Assembly (NCBI GenBank): GCA_018136815.1
Contig: CM030945.1
Span: forward strand, 1,423,299 to 1,455,798
Direction: 5' to 3'
DNA from: Isochrysis galbana
Lineage: Eukaryota > Haptophyta > Isochrysidales > Isochrysidaceae
Length of the DNA: 32,500 nt
Position numbers and translations under genes: made by a program. Each line of letters begins with the position of its first letter. Position 1 is the stretch's first letter. Below are positions 9,544 to 20,321 of the stretch, piece by piece. The notes beneath the pieces are model-generated. The model was not told where the DNA came from. It saw nothing but the letters and a program-made list of their open reading frames with translations, and did no database searches.

Positions 9544-11198
9544 GCCTCGAGCCTCGCACGCCCGCGCTGGCCAGCCGCCCCTCTTTGCCACCCCGACGGG
9601 CTCCGCCGGCGCCAGCGCCGCGCGTCTGCCCCACAGAGAACACCCGCCCGCCGCATGCTTTCTCTCTATATAATTCTGTTTTTTTTAGAAATAAGGAGGG
9701 CACCTTCGGGGTACGAGGTGGACTGCTCAGTGCTTGGTTGTTGGTGTGCTCCTTCGCTTTTCGAAGTTGGGAAGGGGAAAGCGGAGAGGGGGAGAGGGGA
9801 CAGCGAATGCTATCCTAGCTAGAACCGCGTGGGGCAAGACGCCTATCGTCGGGCCCCTCATCAAGTCTCAAGTGCAAGTGCTTGTGCTTGGCGGAGCCGC
9901 GGAGCCCATCATCTATCATGGCACATTGCACATTGCGGACGTCCGTAATCGTAACCACGAAAGAACATCAGCTCGCGATACTTTTTAGCTGCTTTGATGT
10001 GATATGATGCGATCATGAAGAATCCCGAATCCCTCCTTGCCTATGCCTTCTCCTTATTCTCACTCATCAAAGATTCTCATGGAATTTTGGGTGCAATTTG
10101 AAAAATGAAGAAGTCGAACTTCCCCTTCCCCACCCCCAACATCTAACATTGACATTGGCGATTCTGCTGACACTTATATAGCCTCGAGAAGCCGCGTGTT
10201 TGTCACCTTGGCTTCGTTCGGGCTCGGGTCCAGCGTCCAGGGTTTTGCTAATGTAGTATAATAATACCCTCAGCGTCAATCAGTCAATCACCTTGTGCAT
10301 ACTGTTCAGCCAAGGTACACCCACCCTATAGTCTGACCTTATTTGGAGTGCTTCCTCTAAAAAAAACCTTTTAAAATTCTCGCCTCGCGCGTGGCCATGG
10401 GGTTAACTACTGTGGAGTGCTTCCTCTAGCCTCTGTCCTACCTTGCACTCTCATTGCTCTAGTTTGTCGTGCTTGCCAATGCCTCTCACAACTCACGACT
10501 TTCACTTATCAGTTATTTGCAGAATTGGAACCCAGGGGAAGTTTGACGAAAACGATGCATGGTGCTCCATTGGTCATTGGCGCCATTTATCACGATTTGG
10601 ATTTCTGAGGGCCGCGGCTTCCATCCGACTGCGCGCACGGCACTAGTGCCCACTGCGCACTTGCCCTTCGTACTATAAATCGTTCACCCACCAGTGCGAG
10701 TTGGGATGAACATGGACGACTGATCCTCTAGCATCAGTCAACCCACCAAATCTGCCATGGGACAACGCCGACGGCTTTGAGTTTCAGCACGGACAGCTGT
10801 GATCCGCTGCCAATGTGGTCACGGGCTGATACCCAGACATGCAGCCATTCATCTTTCTTGCTCCTAGCCTTCTCCACATTCGCGGTGCATCGAACAATGG
10901 CAGTACGCCGAACACAGACGGGTTTTCAGACTTTAGGACGAACGAGGCGGCCAAGTCGTCCTGATACCTAGGCCACCTCCTTGAACCCATCACGTTACAA
11001 ACAATCAAATGCGGTATGATTGCGATACGGCTTGTCTGCATCTACTATTGCCTCGCACGTTCGGACTTCTAGGACTCTGGCTGGTAAACTTGACAGTATC
11101 CTTGGCATCAACTTGGGCGGCGATAATGACAATGACTCCTGCTCGTGAATACGGGGCGCTAATCCGACACAAATGCATCTCAAAGAATAGATTGGTAA
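9544..11198. other. intergenic between TRAPPC4 and RNASEH2C
   Basis: The first 250 bases form the TRAPPC4 5' region, with purine-rich plus-strand sequence at 9765-9800. No gene is recognised further on. TGGAGTGCTTCCTCTA is directly repeated at about 10344 and 10413. A frame at about 10830-10962 has a balanced composition but no recognisable family. ORFs on both strands at 10.8-11.0 kb are short and unsupported. Confidence 0.45.
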
Positions 11199-11794
11199 CT
11201 AACCGCTGCTGCTGACTTGCTCCTCCGCCTCCTCCCCATGGTGCGCATGCAGCACGGATGCAATGCGAGCCCACTCTACACACTTCGCCAGTGGATCCGT
11301 GCTCGTCGGATCCTCGTCGTGCTTCCAGTATGTGAACTGCGAGAACGTCCCTCTCTGTACCCAACGGCGCTCCTCTCCATCGGCGATCGAGGCGGCCAAT
11401 GTGTCCTGCAGCACCTACATCAAGGGCGGAAAACCAAAGGAGCAACTTTATGGTGCGCAACGTTCCTTCACTACAGAGTTCAGGAGTGCGGCTAGTCATG
11501 CGTGCAACGCAATTTGAGTGAAAGCGTACGACGGCGTGTGCGCGATCCTCGCTCCATACACTCAACCCCCAGCCTCACCATGCCTTCATATCCTGCTGGC
11601 AGATGGAGTGTGTTGCCTCGCAGCTCTCGGCCGCGAAAGTGGGCAATTCTGCGGCTTCCATCGAGGACGAGCGGCTCGAAGTACGCGGAGACAGGGGCAC
11701 TGCCCGTGTACTGGATCTCGCATGGCAGAAGGTGCGGCTCGCACGCCGGCGCGCCCCCCTCCTGACCTTCGCGCTGTACGACCTTCACCGACAT
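11199..11794 (-). CDS. RNASEH2C: ribonuclease H2 subunit C
   Basis: There are two exons: 11794-11579 (72 codons) and 11414-11199. The intron starts GTGAGG and ends TAG, in phase 0, and the product has 143 residues. Exon 1 carries HLLPCEI, APVSAYFEP, AHFRGRELRG and LPAGYEG, the conserved core of RNASEH2C (LLPCEV, PAPV-x-x-FF, FRGR-x-LRG, P-x-G-x-x-G in the human protein). Exon 2 gives FSQFTYWKHD, DP, then EWARIASVLHAH, matching the C-terminal Trp-containing strand and final helix. The subunit is a non-catalytic scaffold with RNASEH2B that supports RNASEH2A in removing ribonucleotides from DNA in the nucleus. ATG 11794 was chosen because it directly precedes the conserved region. A sense pyrimidine tract lies upstream. 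Confidence 0.9.
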
Positions 11795-11799
11795 GAGAG

Positions 11800-12000
11800 G
11801 GGAGGGAGGGCACACGGGTGGACGGATGCCCCTTCATAAAAGGAATGAAGAGGCCAGAGTAGAATATAAAGCCGAAGAAGGGCCGGGGGGGGGGGGGAGG
11901 GGAGCGTTGCCCTCCTCTCCGTCTCTCTTCGCTCTCTTCTATTGTTTCTCTCCTTCCTCCCTCCCTCACTTCTTTCTCTCCCTCACCCCCTCTCAGACGG
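11800..12000. promoter_or_regulatory. purine-to-pyrimidine switch upstream of RNASEH2C
   Basis: Plus-strand sequence is purine-rich at about 11800-11910, including a 13-G run, and turns pyrimidine-rich (CTCTTC, CTCCCTCC) at about 11915-11998. In the sense of RNASEH2C the pyrimidine tract is nearest the ATG. The same arrangement recurs at other gene starts. A promoter role is inferred from position only. Confidence 0.4.
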
Positions 12001-12991
12001 TACAACAGAGAAGAAGCGGCTGGCCGCGTGTGTCTCCCCCCCAAAAGCGCGGGAAAACGCGCGGCGGGCGAGCTGTTCCAAAGCAGATCTAAATAAAGCC
12101 GGGAACACACCGGAAGCATACTTTATATAATTAAGATTGTTTTTCATTTCCTCGCCCTGCGGATCTGGTGTGGCGGTGAATGAGGAGGTTCGACTAATGC
12201 AAGGAGTGCAATACGTTATACTAGCGTACTTTGTACTTTGTGTTCTTGGTGTTTTGTGTTTTGTACTACTAACTACTAAATGACTAAAAGTTTTGTGCCG
12301 CGCGTGCGCGTGCGCGTGCCGCCGCACAGTAGAAATCATTAGACATTAGGACATAGAGCCATAGACACTGCACACTGCACACCATGATGTATGTGTAGCC
12401 GCCAGCCCCCCTGTCCCTGCACATTATGGCCACATACGGGTGCATATTTGGCCTGCAAATAGCAAATACATGTACATGTGCGCATGAGGCCTGCTACTAC
12501 TACTACTCAAGACGCGCTTCAAACATCAAAAACACAGCTATAGCTATGAATAACACGACTATGGACTATAGCTATGTAGTAGTATCTAGCCTCTTGCCGA
12601 ATACCGATACCGTAAATGCACTTGCATTGCTCCCACTTTCCATTTGCCCCATCTAGAAAAACACGCACTCACAGCTTCACGGGCGCACAACTACAACTAG
12701 TACCTACCCGACGCCAACAACAGCAACATCATCGGCGGGGGGCACCATGGACCATGGTGAGCATTGCACACGCCTGCATCGGCGCCTGCCTTGGCGTGCC
12801 AACACCGCAGCGCGCACAGCCACAACGCCATGGACACGTTGCACCACAGACCATGTTTTCATCGACCCGGCTCTCTAGAGACTAGTGACACTTCTAAGAG
12901 AATTGGCACATCGTTCAGAAAGCATGGGCACCTCGCTCGAGCACACTGGCTTGACCCTTTCTACACTTCCCAACAACCAAACCCCAACCCA
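12001..12991. other. intergenic, no supported gene
   Basis: AT-richer sequence with short direct repeats (GCGCGTGCGCGTGCGCGTGC at 12299-12318). ORFs are short and unlike known proteins. A possible weak relative of the GGCC-core family (TATTTGGCCTGCAAATA) lies near 12445. Confidence 0.4.
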
Positions 12992-13537
12992 TCATCTTCT
13001 CCGCATCTTTCCCAGAAGTACGACATCTATGTGACAATGGGCGAAGGAGTGTTCTTCGTGCATGGCTCCCTCACGTTGGAGCTGCAGAATCACCGAAGTC
13101 GCAAGAGCGGACAGAGTGGGCACGTGGAGGTACGCCGCGCCGCTAGGCACGAGCTCAATGAGCACTACTCCGAAGCGACGGCTGATGACAAGCCAAGATT
13201 GCCTGTCTCCGTCGGTTGACGCCACATCGAAGGTCTGCTCTCGAATGTGGCGCACGTGTTGGAGGCATGCAAGACCTAACCCTTCAACTCCTGGCCAAAC
13301 TAAAAGCACGCCCTCCCGCGTGCTAGCGTCACCAGGATCTACCAAACCGAATGCATGCTCACTCATGCGAGTTGGCCCATGCCTCCCGGTGTTGCAAGGG
13401 GCAACCACACGTCTGATGGCCTTTTGCTCGGGATTCATAGCCGCCCTGGACGGCCTTGATAGGCCCTGGATGGCCTTGATACGCCGCACTTTGCGATGAT
13501 CTTCTTCGCTTCCTTGGATGACCCAGGAAGCACCCAA
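12992..13537 (-). CDS. unrecognised ORF, 181 residues, downstream of UEV gene
   Basis: A minus-strand frame of mixed composition begins 74 bases beyond the UEV stop. It contains ACLQHVRHIREQTFDVASTD and QSWLVISRRFGVVLIELVP, but I recognise no domain. The plus strand also has open frames here, so it may be chance. If real it could be a separate small gene or a decayed exon. Confidence 0.15.
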   Translation of the reverse strand: MGASWVIQGSEEDHRKVRRIKAIQGLSRPSRAAMNPEQKAIRRVVAPCNTGRHGPTRMSEHAFGLVDPGDASTREGVLLVWPGVEGLGLACLQHVRHIREQTFDVASTDGDRQSWLVISRRFGVVLIELVPSGAAYLHVPTLSALATSVILQLQREGAMHEEHSFAHCHIDVVLLGKMRRR

Positions 13538-13610
13538 GTTGGGTTGTTTAGCGGCAGTCTAGCAAGCTGAACGGTGCCCGCAAGGGAGCGCCACCGAGCG
13601 GACTATGCAT

Positions 13611-14178
13611 TCACGCATTATACGTCAGCCCCTCCGGCGGCTGCTGCAACTTTCTGTATTCGCTGTGGACAAAGAGCTTGCGGATCTCAACGAGAAGGTG
13701 CTCCATTCGATGTTGCCGGGTCCAGTTCTTGATGACGCGCTTCACATCGACGCGTCCCTTCGAGTCCTGCGCAGATGTAGCAGGGGAAGGGGGAAGATCT
13801 CATAGGTCAGCGCTTGGAGTGTGCCTCTTCAAACGCGCTGCATGGGCGCATGCCGCATGCTGTTCGACAATTTGTTAAGCTGGTAGGTGCGGCTCTATCT
13901 AGAGTTACCACAAACGGATAGTTGACTTTGGTCTGGAAGAGTGCCTCGGGTGCCTCGTTGGGGTAGTTGGGTCCGCAGCGCACGACGAGGTTGAGAACAC
14001 GATTGTCAACCGCACTGTTCTGCGGTCCGATGATGGTGCACTGCCAATCGGAGAGAGAGATGTCGTCCGGCATGATCAGCCCGTAACTAATCGCCATGTC
14101 GGTCGCGCCCTTCTCCGCCTTCTCGAGCTCCTCGAGGAGCACAAAGTTGCGTGGGATGACGACTGTCTCCCCGCTCAT
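13611..14178 (-). CDS. UBE2V: ubiquitin-conjugating enzyme E2 variant (MMS2/UEV1 type)
   Basis: There are two exons: 14178-13909 (90 codons) and 13766-13611. The intron starts GTAACT and ends GCGCAG, in phase 0, and the product has 141 residues, typical of the family. IPRNFVLLEELEKAEKG, SYGLI, DDISLSDWQCTIIGP, ENR-like DNRVLNL and CGPNYPNEAP match yeast Mms2 and human UBE2V1. Exon 2 gives VIKNWTR, then the C-terminal KLQQPPEG motif. The catalytic Cys of active E2s is absent, as expected for UEVs. It pairs with Ubc13 to build Lys63-linked ubiquitin chains in DNA-damage tolerance and signalling. The ATG at 14178 is directly before the conserved domain; a longer frame upstream is low-complexity leader. 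Confidence 0.93.
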
Positions 14179-14179
14179 C

Positions 14180-15020
14180 GTCTGTGAGGGGGCGATAGAG
14201 GGGTGGTAGGGGGGAAGGAGGGGGGAGGGGAAGGGAGTTGGGGGGAGGGAGGTTTCGAAGGGCCGGAGTTTTTTGGCGATGATATCTAGCTGCCGAGCCC
14301 CAGAGCGGAGCAAGGCGAAGACGAGAAGCCAATGAGAGGGAGGAAGAGAGAGGGAGGGAGATAGGAAAGGAGAGAAGAGGAGAGGGCTGGCCGACGAGCC
14401 GCTCGGGGCAGGAAGGAGAGGAGAGTGAGGGAGGGGAAGAGCGAAAAAAGGGAGCGAGGGATGGGAAGGACGCAGACTATGCGCGGGCTGCAAGCCCTCG
14501 GCCACCAAGCAGTGCGAGGTGGACGGAGAAGGAGAGAGTGAGAGAGTGAAGAGGGCGTGGCGGCGCGGCGCACCGCCTCTCTCTCTCTCGCCCTCCCCCG
14601 CGCCCCCCCTCCCCCCCTCCCTCCCTCCCTCCCTCCCTCTCTCTCTCTACTCTACCTCTGTCTCTCTACTTTTATTTGGGAGTGTGTACACCCCTCTCCC
14701 TCTCGGCGTGCCATGGAGGTTCCCCCCCCAGCGCCCCCCCTTCTTTTAATTCTCCTACACCAGCATATAGATAATTTACCAGCGACCGTTCGGTGCACCT
14801 CCTCCCCTCTCTCTCGCTCTCTCGCATGCTGCAAGGTCTCTCTCTTCCTGTGTCCTCCATACTCTCTCACGGATCCTCAGCCCCCCCCCGCTCCCTTCTT
14901 CTTCTTCTCTCTCCTCTGAAGCTTCCTCCCCTTTCTCCACTCTCCCGCCTTCTCAGAGAAAAGGTCTTCCTCGAGCTCTCGCCCTTCTCTTCCCCCCCCC
15001 CGCCTCTCTCTCCAGGGCCC
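14180..15020. promoter_or_regulatory. purine-to-pyrimidine switch upstream of UEV gene
   Basis: The plus strand is purine-rich at 14195-14560 and becomes pyrimidine-rich at 14576-14655, then again at 14795-15010. No convincing coding region lies to the right, although several CT-encoded Ser/Leu/Pro frames are open. It may be a bidirectional promoter or one long asymmetric tract. Confidence 0.4.
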
Positions 15021-15084
15021 ACGCACACGCTCGCGCTGGCGTTCGCACCACACGCGGCGGATACCGACGGGGGGATTTGCTACG

Positions 15085-15162
15085 TGCATTCGTTGTAAAT
15101 ATAGGCACTCGGGCTAATGAGAATGCATTCGTTGTAAATATAGGCACTCGGGCTAATGAGAA
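15085..15162. repeat. 39-bp perfect tandem duplication
   Basis: The unit starts TGCATTCGTTGTAAATATAG and ends CTAATGAGAA, and occurs twice in a row (15085-15123, 15124-15162) without visible differences. Confidence 0.85.
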
Positions 15163-15627
15163 AATCATGCAACGAGGAATATGGAATATGGGCCCCTGCA
15201 CTGAGCCGTTGGCCGATGCTTTGGCATTTCCAAGACTTTCGCGATTTTTTTAAATTTAGGTCGATCGACGATCGATGAAAGCCAAATTTAAGGCCGTAAT
15301 TTGTTATTTGGGCGGGCGCGAGGGCGAGCGGCGAGCGGGCCTCTACGAGCGTTTCTTTGCACTGTTGACTGTTGTGAGTGATGTATTCTGACAATCAGCT
15401 CCTCGCGCTCTCGCTCTCGGATCAACTCCAAACCTCTCTTTGATGAGCCGCTACAATTGTCGCATCGTCACCTGACACCTGAGACCTGCTGAGAGGTGAG
15501 AGTGAGAGAGAGGCGGAAGTCGGTCATCGGTCATTCATTTCCTCGTGCGCAGTTTGTTGGGCTGCGGGCTGGTGGAAATGCGGGGGATATGGGATATGTG
15601 ATGGATGGTAGGCCCAGGCAGAAATCC
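15163..15627. other. intergenic, no supported gene
   Basis: Mixed sequence with a short palindromic block around GATCGACGATCGATG (15261-15278). I see no gene or recognised repeat. Confidence 0.4.
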
Positions 15628-15692
15628 TAGATGGGAAATACGTATTTACCGTATTTGGTATTTGGCCGGAGGCCGGAGGCAGAGGCCAAATC
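15628..15692. repeat. palindromic GGCC-core repeat, copy C (partial)
   Basis: TAGATGGGAAATACGTATTT followed by CCGTATTTGG and a GGCCGGAGGCC core matches the left end of the element at 3791-3996. An extra GGAGGC block precedes AGAGGCCAAAT. No matching right terminus is seen. Confidence 0.7.
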
Positions 15693-16036
15693 AAGGCTAG
15701 GGAATACATTGACCAGTTAATTAACCAGTTAAGTGTGTTAACTACCATTAAAGGGCACCCGTGGGGATGCAACTGCAACTGTTAACAAACAACCAAGTGG
15801 GATGCGCAAAGAGGCAGTTAGCTAGCTAACTACCTGTGGCGTGCGCGGCCGCGGGGGCGCGGCCTCCAAGCGCCGAGCGCCTTCGCCGCTGGTAGCGGCT
15901 TCTCGCTGCGCGCGCCCACCCTTGACATAAATAAGTAAGAGAGTCGTAGTAGCTTGTCTCGACATACTTGATACTTATTGAATGAGCTCACGCACACACG
16001 CAGCACATTCAAATATCATCACATGCTATGTGGTGC
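15693..16036. other. intergenic, no supported gene
   Basis: Contains TTAACCAGTTAA-type short repeats near 15716-15745 and a GC-rich block at 15840-15920. No coding signal is recognised. Confidence 0.4.
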
Positions 16037-16112
16037 TAGGGCCTGGTAAGAGTTTTGCGAAATCCCTCCCAAAATTTCAAATTTCTCGCTAAAGTTTTTC
16101 AAAAATCCCACG
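16037..16112. mobile_element. solo left end of the hAT-like element family
   Basis: TAGGGCCTGGTAA matches the terminus of the element at 8215 exactly. It is followed by similar sub-terminal AAAGTTTT- and CAAAATTTC-type sequence. No opposite terminus lies within the next kilobase, so it is a truncated or diverged copy. Confidence 0.6.
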
Positions 16113-16540
16113 GCGAGCCAGAGAGGGTGCTATGGACAAACCACCGCACGGGACGGAAGCTACAATGGATAAAGCACCAAGGCAATAAGCGTTCATTTGG
16201 CCGCACGCTCCTGTGTAGAAGACTCGGGGGTAAGACTTTGATGGTGCCACGTTGGCCCACTTACATGGATTGGGCGCACGCTCCTTTGTAGAGGGCCTTG
16301 GAGGGAGCGCACGGGCTTAATGAACGCCTTATTGCCTCAGGCGGTCGCGGCTGCGAAGGCGCGTCTGCGGATCGGGGGAGGAGCACTAATTGCCAAACCG
16401 CCCACCTTCCTGACTGCCCAACTTTTTGTACATAACGTTAGTATGATTTTACAACAAAATGCCGTCGTCCACAGCACAGCCATTTGGGGGTGTGCAGATG
16501 GGCAGCTGTGTTGAGCAGGTTTGCATGTGGGCAGATAAGC
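16113..16540. other. intergenic, no supported gene
   Basis: A short near-repeat GGC(C/G)GCACGCTCCT(G/T)TGTAGA occurs at about 16199 and 16271. No gene is recognised. Confidence 0.35.
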
Positions 16541-16600
16541 GGGTGTGCGGTTGAGCAGGTGGGCAGGTGTGCGGTTGAGCAGGTGGGCAGGTGTGCGGTT
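16541..16600. repeat. 24-bp tandem repeat, about 2.5 copies
   Basis: Units of GGGCAGGTGTGCGGTTGAGC plus AGGT follow one another. Diverged versions precede them from about 16500. Confidence 0.8.
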
Positions 16601-17008
16601 AGCAATCAGTGGCCCCTACTATACGAATTCAACGGTAAGAACGAATTGACCCCCAGCGCGGAACTCGTATCCCTAGCTAGAAAACTAGGAGCAGAACACC
16701 TAGTAGAGACAGAAACCACGAGACATACGAATAGAGGCGACTAAAACGTCGATGCACCACCCTTGGGGTGATCAAAACATGAGATGCCCGGTCTACCCAG
16801 CCAACATGAATCCAAAAGGCCTGCCCGGACCCCACACCCGAAACCGGGCCCTAGGTAGTGTACCAGGGCCGCACCCCCGACACCAAAGACAAAGGAATGA
16901 GGGGGGGAAGGCAAGGGGGCGGAAGAAGGGAGACAAGGGCGATGGCTGTTGTGCAGTAGCCGTAGTATGCGCTGTCCAGCGATAGGTGTGTAGCCCTGAA
17001 CCTTCGGA
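16601..17008. other. unassigned sequence, possible decayed coding fragment
   Basis: A plus-strand frame ending at 16744 reads YEFNGKNELTPSAELVSLAR and onward. Its composition is unlike the surrounding GC-rich artefact frames, but I recognise no family. It may be a degraded transposon or exon fragment. Confidence 0.25.
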
Positions 17009-17132
17009 TCTTTTTTTTTTTGAAGGTCATGAAGGCCTTCGGGCCGTAGTCGATCACCTGCTTCAGCAAAGCGATCTTCCGCGGCTCGGTCCAATCCATG
17101 CGCCACTTCTTGTTCGCGTCGTCCGCCTCGGC
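17009..17132 (-). CDS. exon fragment resembling a Myb/SANT-like segment
   Basis: After an AG at 17134-17133 the minus strand reads AEADDANKKWRMDWTEPRK, then LLKQVIDYGPKAF. The spacing of Trp and the Leu-Leu-x-x-Val helix resembles one Myb/SANT-type repeat, but this is a weak likeness. An 11-A run follows the frame at once, which could be a retro-inserted tail or a chance homopolymer. I found neither start nor stop exon, so this is a fragment or a pseudogene. Confidence 0.25.
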
Positions 17133-17358
17133 CTGCGTTCACGGCGTGCCGGGAGAGGGCGAGAGTGAGGTGATGATAGGTGAGGTTGGTGTGCGCGCGC
17201 GGGCTCGCGTGGCCCCAGTGCCGCCGCACCCCCACGCTTTCGCTCCTAGGGTGGCGGGCGCAAGCGCACCGCCATCGCTCGCGGAGAAGCAAAAAAACTG
17301 GTAGTGAAACCCGCCATAGTTGTTCCACGCGCCCACTGGGCGGAGTTAAACAAACATG

Positions 17359-17440
17359 GTTTCACCGAGGTTTCACTCCGCGTTTGAGGGTTTCACTCCG
17401 CGTTTGAGGTCAAACGCGGAGTGAAACCTCGGTGAAATCG
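17359..17440. repeat. hairpin built from GTTTCACTCCGCG repeats
   Basis: A left arm around 17360-17386 (TTTCACCGAGG, TTTCACTCCGCGTTTG) pairs with a right arm around 17411-17437 (CAAACGCGGAGTGAAA, CCTCGGTGAAA). The loop repeats GGGTTTCACTCCGCGTTTGA. It would form a 27-bp stem in DNA or RNA. A related GTGAAACCC block lies at about 17306 and another at 17441-17450. Confidence 0.8.
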
Positions 17441-17885
17441 GAGTGAAACCCCTGCAAAACCCCCCGAGTGGGGTCTCGATTTCGACCCTCTCTTGTTTTC
17501 CTTGTTTTTCGAGATCCACACTCTTGATTTTCGAAAATCGAGACCTTGCTTTTCGAAAATACAAGTAGGTGGTACAAAAAATAGTCGAACGCGAACGCAA
17601 CTCAAACTTGTTGACCGTTTGAACATAGTCAATAGTCAATAGTCAACTACCTACTACTCCCTTGATTGACCCCCAAAGTGAACACTGTGAAAAACACTGA
17701 CAATTTTCCTCGCGCCGCGTACACGCGGCGCTCAACACCTCGCGGCTGCGCCGCGAACACACCCAACTCACGGCGCGCGACAATGAACACCCGTCAACTA
17801 CATACTCACCCCCCCTAAAAAAGTGAACGCGCGTACTATTTTTACCACCTACTTGTAAGGGTCTCGATTCACGATCGGCGGTCGC
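17441..17885. other. intergenic, no supported gene
   Basis: AT-richer block with TTTTCGA-type repeats (17505-17570), a short ATAGTCA tandem (17626-17644) and CG-rich short palindromes at 17710-17760. No gene is recognised. Confidence 0.4.
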
Positions 17886-17889
17886 GTAG

Positions 17890-18184
17890 TAGACCGGCCC
17901 TGAGAGAAAGAAAAAGAAGAGCTGAAGAGAGAGTGAAGAGAGAGAGGGACTAGAGAAGAGGCTCCGAGCCGCGACGAGAGAGGGAAGAAGACACAAGGGT
18001 ATGATCTTGGTGTTCAAATAAGAGTTCCGTGGGCGAAAAAAATACAATGTACAATACGCTCGGGCGAGGAGAGAAGAAGAAGGAAGGAGTGGAGAGAGAG
18101 AGGAAAGGAGAGAGACGGAGAGAGAGGGAGAGAGAGGGAGAGAGAGGGAGAGAGAGATAGATAGATAGATAGATAGATAGATAG

Positions 18185-18227
<43 letters not shown>

Positions 18228-18555
18228 CGGGAAGGGGGCCGCCCGCCTCGCGTCCAGCCTCTTCTCTGTCGTCGCGCTCTCGCTCTCGCTCTCGCTCTCG
18301 CTCTCGCTCTCTCGTGTGTCCTCACTCCTATTTTGGAGGGCAGGGGCGCAGAGAGGAGCTAGAGGAGCACTTCCCTCTTCCACTCCACCTCTCTACCTCT
18401 CCACCTCTCCCCTCCCTCTCTCTCCCCCTCCCTCCCCCTCTTCCTCTCTCTCTACTACCCATCTCGTCCTCAATTCCCCCCTGTATTTTCTTCCATCCCT
18501 TCTTTCCTCTCACACAACCCCATCCAACCTCACTTCTTCCGCTCCCCCGCTCTGA
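17890..18555 (+). promoter_or_regulatory. 5' region of the transporter gene with purine-to-pyrimidine switch and microsatellites
   Basis: The plus strand is purine-rich at 17900-18230, including GATA repeats (about 18157-18184) and a GA run (18188-18227). It turns to CGCTCT repeats (18270-18312) and pyrimidine-rich sequence (18365-18545), ending 12 bases before the ATG. In the sense of the gene the pyrimidine tract is nearest the start, as at other genes here. Confidence 0.45.
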
Positions 18556-18557
18556 CA

Positions 18558-20321
18558 ATGGGCAGCCGCTCTGGCTACACACGTGGAGGGGATGAGCCTG
18601 AGCCGCAGCTTCAGAAGGTGCAGCTGCGCACGGCAGCTGAGGTTGCTCACGCCGCACATGCGCCGTCCGTCCACGCGCCCTGCAAGCTACGGATTGCCAA
18701 GCTGGTATTGGTGGGGACTGGCGTCTGGTGGGGTCTCTGCATGCAGCTCATCTTCTACGCGGGCGGCGGACACCCGCTGGCCCAGCTGCCTAATCTGGAC
18801 TGGTACATCGGCATGATGCTTGTATACGTCGGGCGATGCTGCTACGGCCGTGACGCCAAGTTTGCTGACGCACTCCAACGGCACATCTTGCCGATTGCCG
18901 TCTGCGATTTCCTCGGAACCGTCGGCACGACCATTGGGCTAGAGATGGCTGGCTCCGCGATCTTCGGGATCATCTTTGCGTCAGTAACAGTCTGGTCGGC
19001 GCTCTTTACCTACCTGCTACTGAGTAAACCACAGACCAAGCTTCAGATGGTGGGGATCGCCGCCGTTGTGTGCGGACTCGCGCTGCCCGCGCTCGAACAA
19101 TCCAACCCAGACGACGAGCAGGACGAGCTCGAAGTGCACATTGGTATCTTGCTCACGTCGGTGGGCACGCTCTTCTATGCCATCGAGTACGTACTGTGCG
19201 AACGCATCTACCTCCTCTACGAGCAACCCGTTGACGCCAAGCAGCTATGCTTCTACACGGGTGTGTGGGGACTTGGCTTCACAGCTGTCTGGGTCGCGCT
19301 GTATACTTTGCCCCGATGGGACGAGCTCGTCACGAGCGAGATTGCCCTTGCTGGCGGTTCGCCCACGATCATTCTCCTCCTATACTTTACACACATGCTC
19401 AACAACTCTGCGCATAATCTCTCGTGGTTCGTCGTCTGCGAGCTCGAGGGCGGCGTCTCGACGGGCCTGCTGATGGGCCTCAAGGCAGCCGCACTCTTCT
19501 TCTTCTCTGCGCTATTCTTCTGCTCGAACGAGCACCGGGAGCAGTGCTTGACAGGCACCAAGCTATTGGGGACGGTGATCGTGCTCTTTGGCACCGCCAT
19601 CTATTATGGCGGCTGCGACACTTGCGTCGCGCGGCTCGGCCAGAGGACGCGCAGCGGGCGCCACCGCCTGCACGATGAGGGCGATGCCGAGCTGGGCGCC
19701 GAGATGGTGGGCGAGCTTGCACGCGCCGTCGAGCCCTCGTGCGTCTTGGAAGATGCAGATGACGTGTCCGCCGGCCGGCATGGCCCGGGGGCGATGATCG
19801 ATGTGCATGCGGGGCAGGCTGGTACATCCTCAGCGGGTGCACGCAATGGGGACGACTCGAGCCGCCTTGCGAGCCTCGAGAAGGAGCTTGTACAGCTTCG
19901 CACAATGCTGGCTCGAGAGCGCGAGCTCAGACAGGCGGCCGAGCAGCTGGAGCAGTCGGAGAGCCAGGTGAGCAGCGAGGACGGCTGACTTGCCGTCTCC
20001 TCGTGAGCTTCGGCGCATCTGTTGCGTGCCCCCGCCATCGCACTAAACCTATCTCAACGATCGAGCTCCGCCTCTGCAATCTGACAGGCCCGCATGGTAG
20101 CCGAGGCGGCGGTGCAGGAACTTCGCGCCCAGTTACGCCAAGGGGAGCCGACAGCGTGGCAAATCGACGAGGCTGCTCGCGCTTCTGGGGGAAGCAGAGG
20201 TGACGATGTGGATGAGCGAGCAGGAGCGTCTACTGAACGCCGCACGGCTGCTGACGAGGGGGCAAATCCGGAGCCCGGCGCCGGGAGGGCGGGACCAAGA
20301 CTTTTGAGTGACAAAGTGTAG
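18558..20321 (+). CDS. drug/metabolite transporter (DMT) superfamily membrane protein with coiled-coil tail
   Basis: The unspliced frame 18558-19988 gives 476 residues with about ten hydrophobic segments (near 47-69, 81-97, 109-125, 133-155, 162-178, 194-213, 231-250, 269-286, 300-321, 334-351). This fits two EamA-like five-helix halves, as in SLC35-type and related DMT carriers. Cytosolic termini are likely. Residues 437-470 form a heptad-rich coiled coil. A donor GTGAGC at 19968 and an acceptor CTGACAG ending 20087 would remove 120 bases including the stop. The same frame and coil would then continue to a stop at 20321 (547 residues). I prefer the spliced form because the helix carries on (ARMVAEAAVQELRAQLRQ). 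The substrate cannot be told. The ATG is 12 bases after a pyrimidine tract. Confidence 0.8.

Noticed and set aside
10830-10962. Short frame with NGSTPNTDG, recalling polygalacturonase
   Set aside because: Only about 44 codons, no other family motifs, stops on both sides and no plausible splice partners.
13807-14508. 233-residue version of the UEV protein
   Set aside because: The first 110 residues translate a CT-rich leader and the last part runs through the intron. The spliced 141-residue form matches the family.
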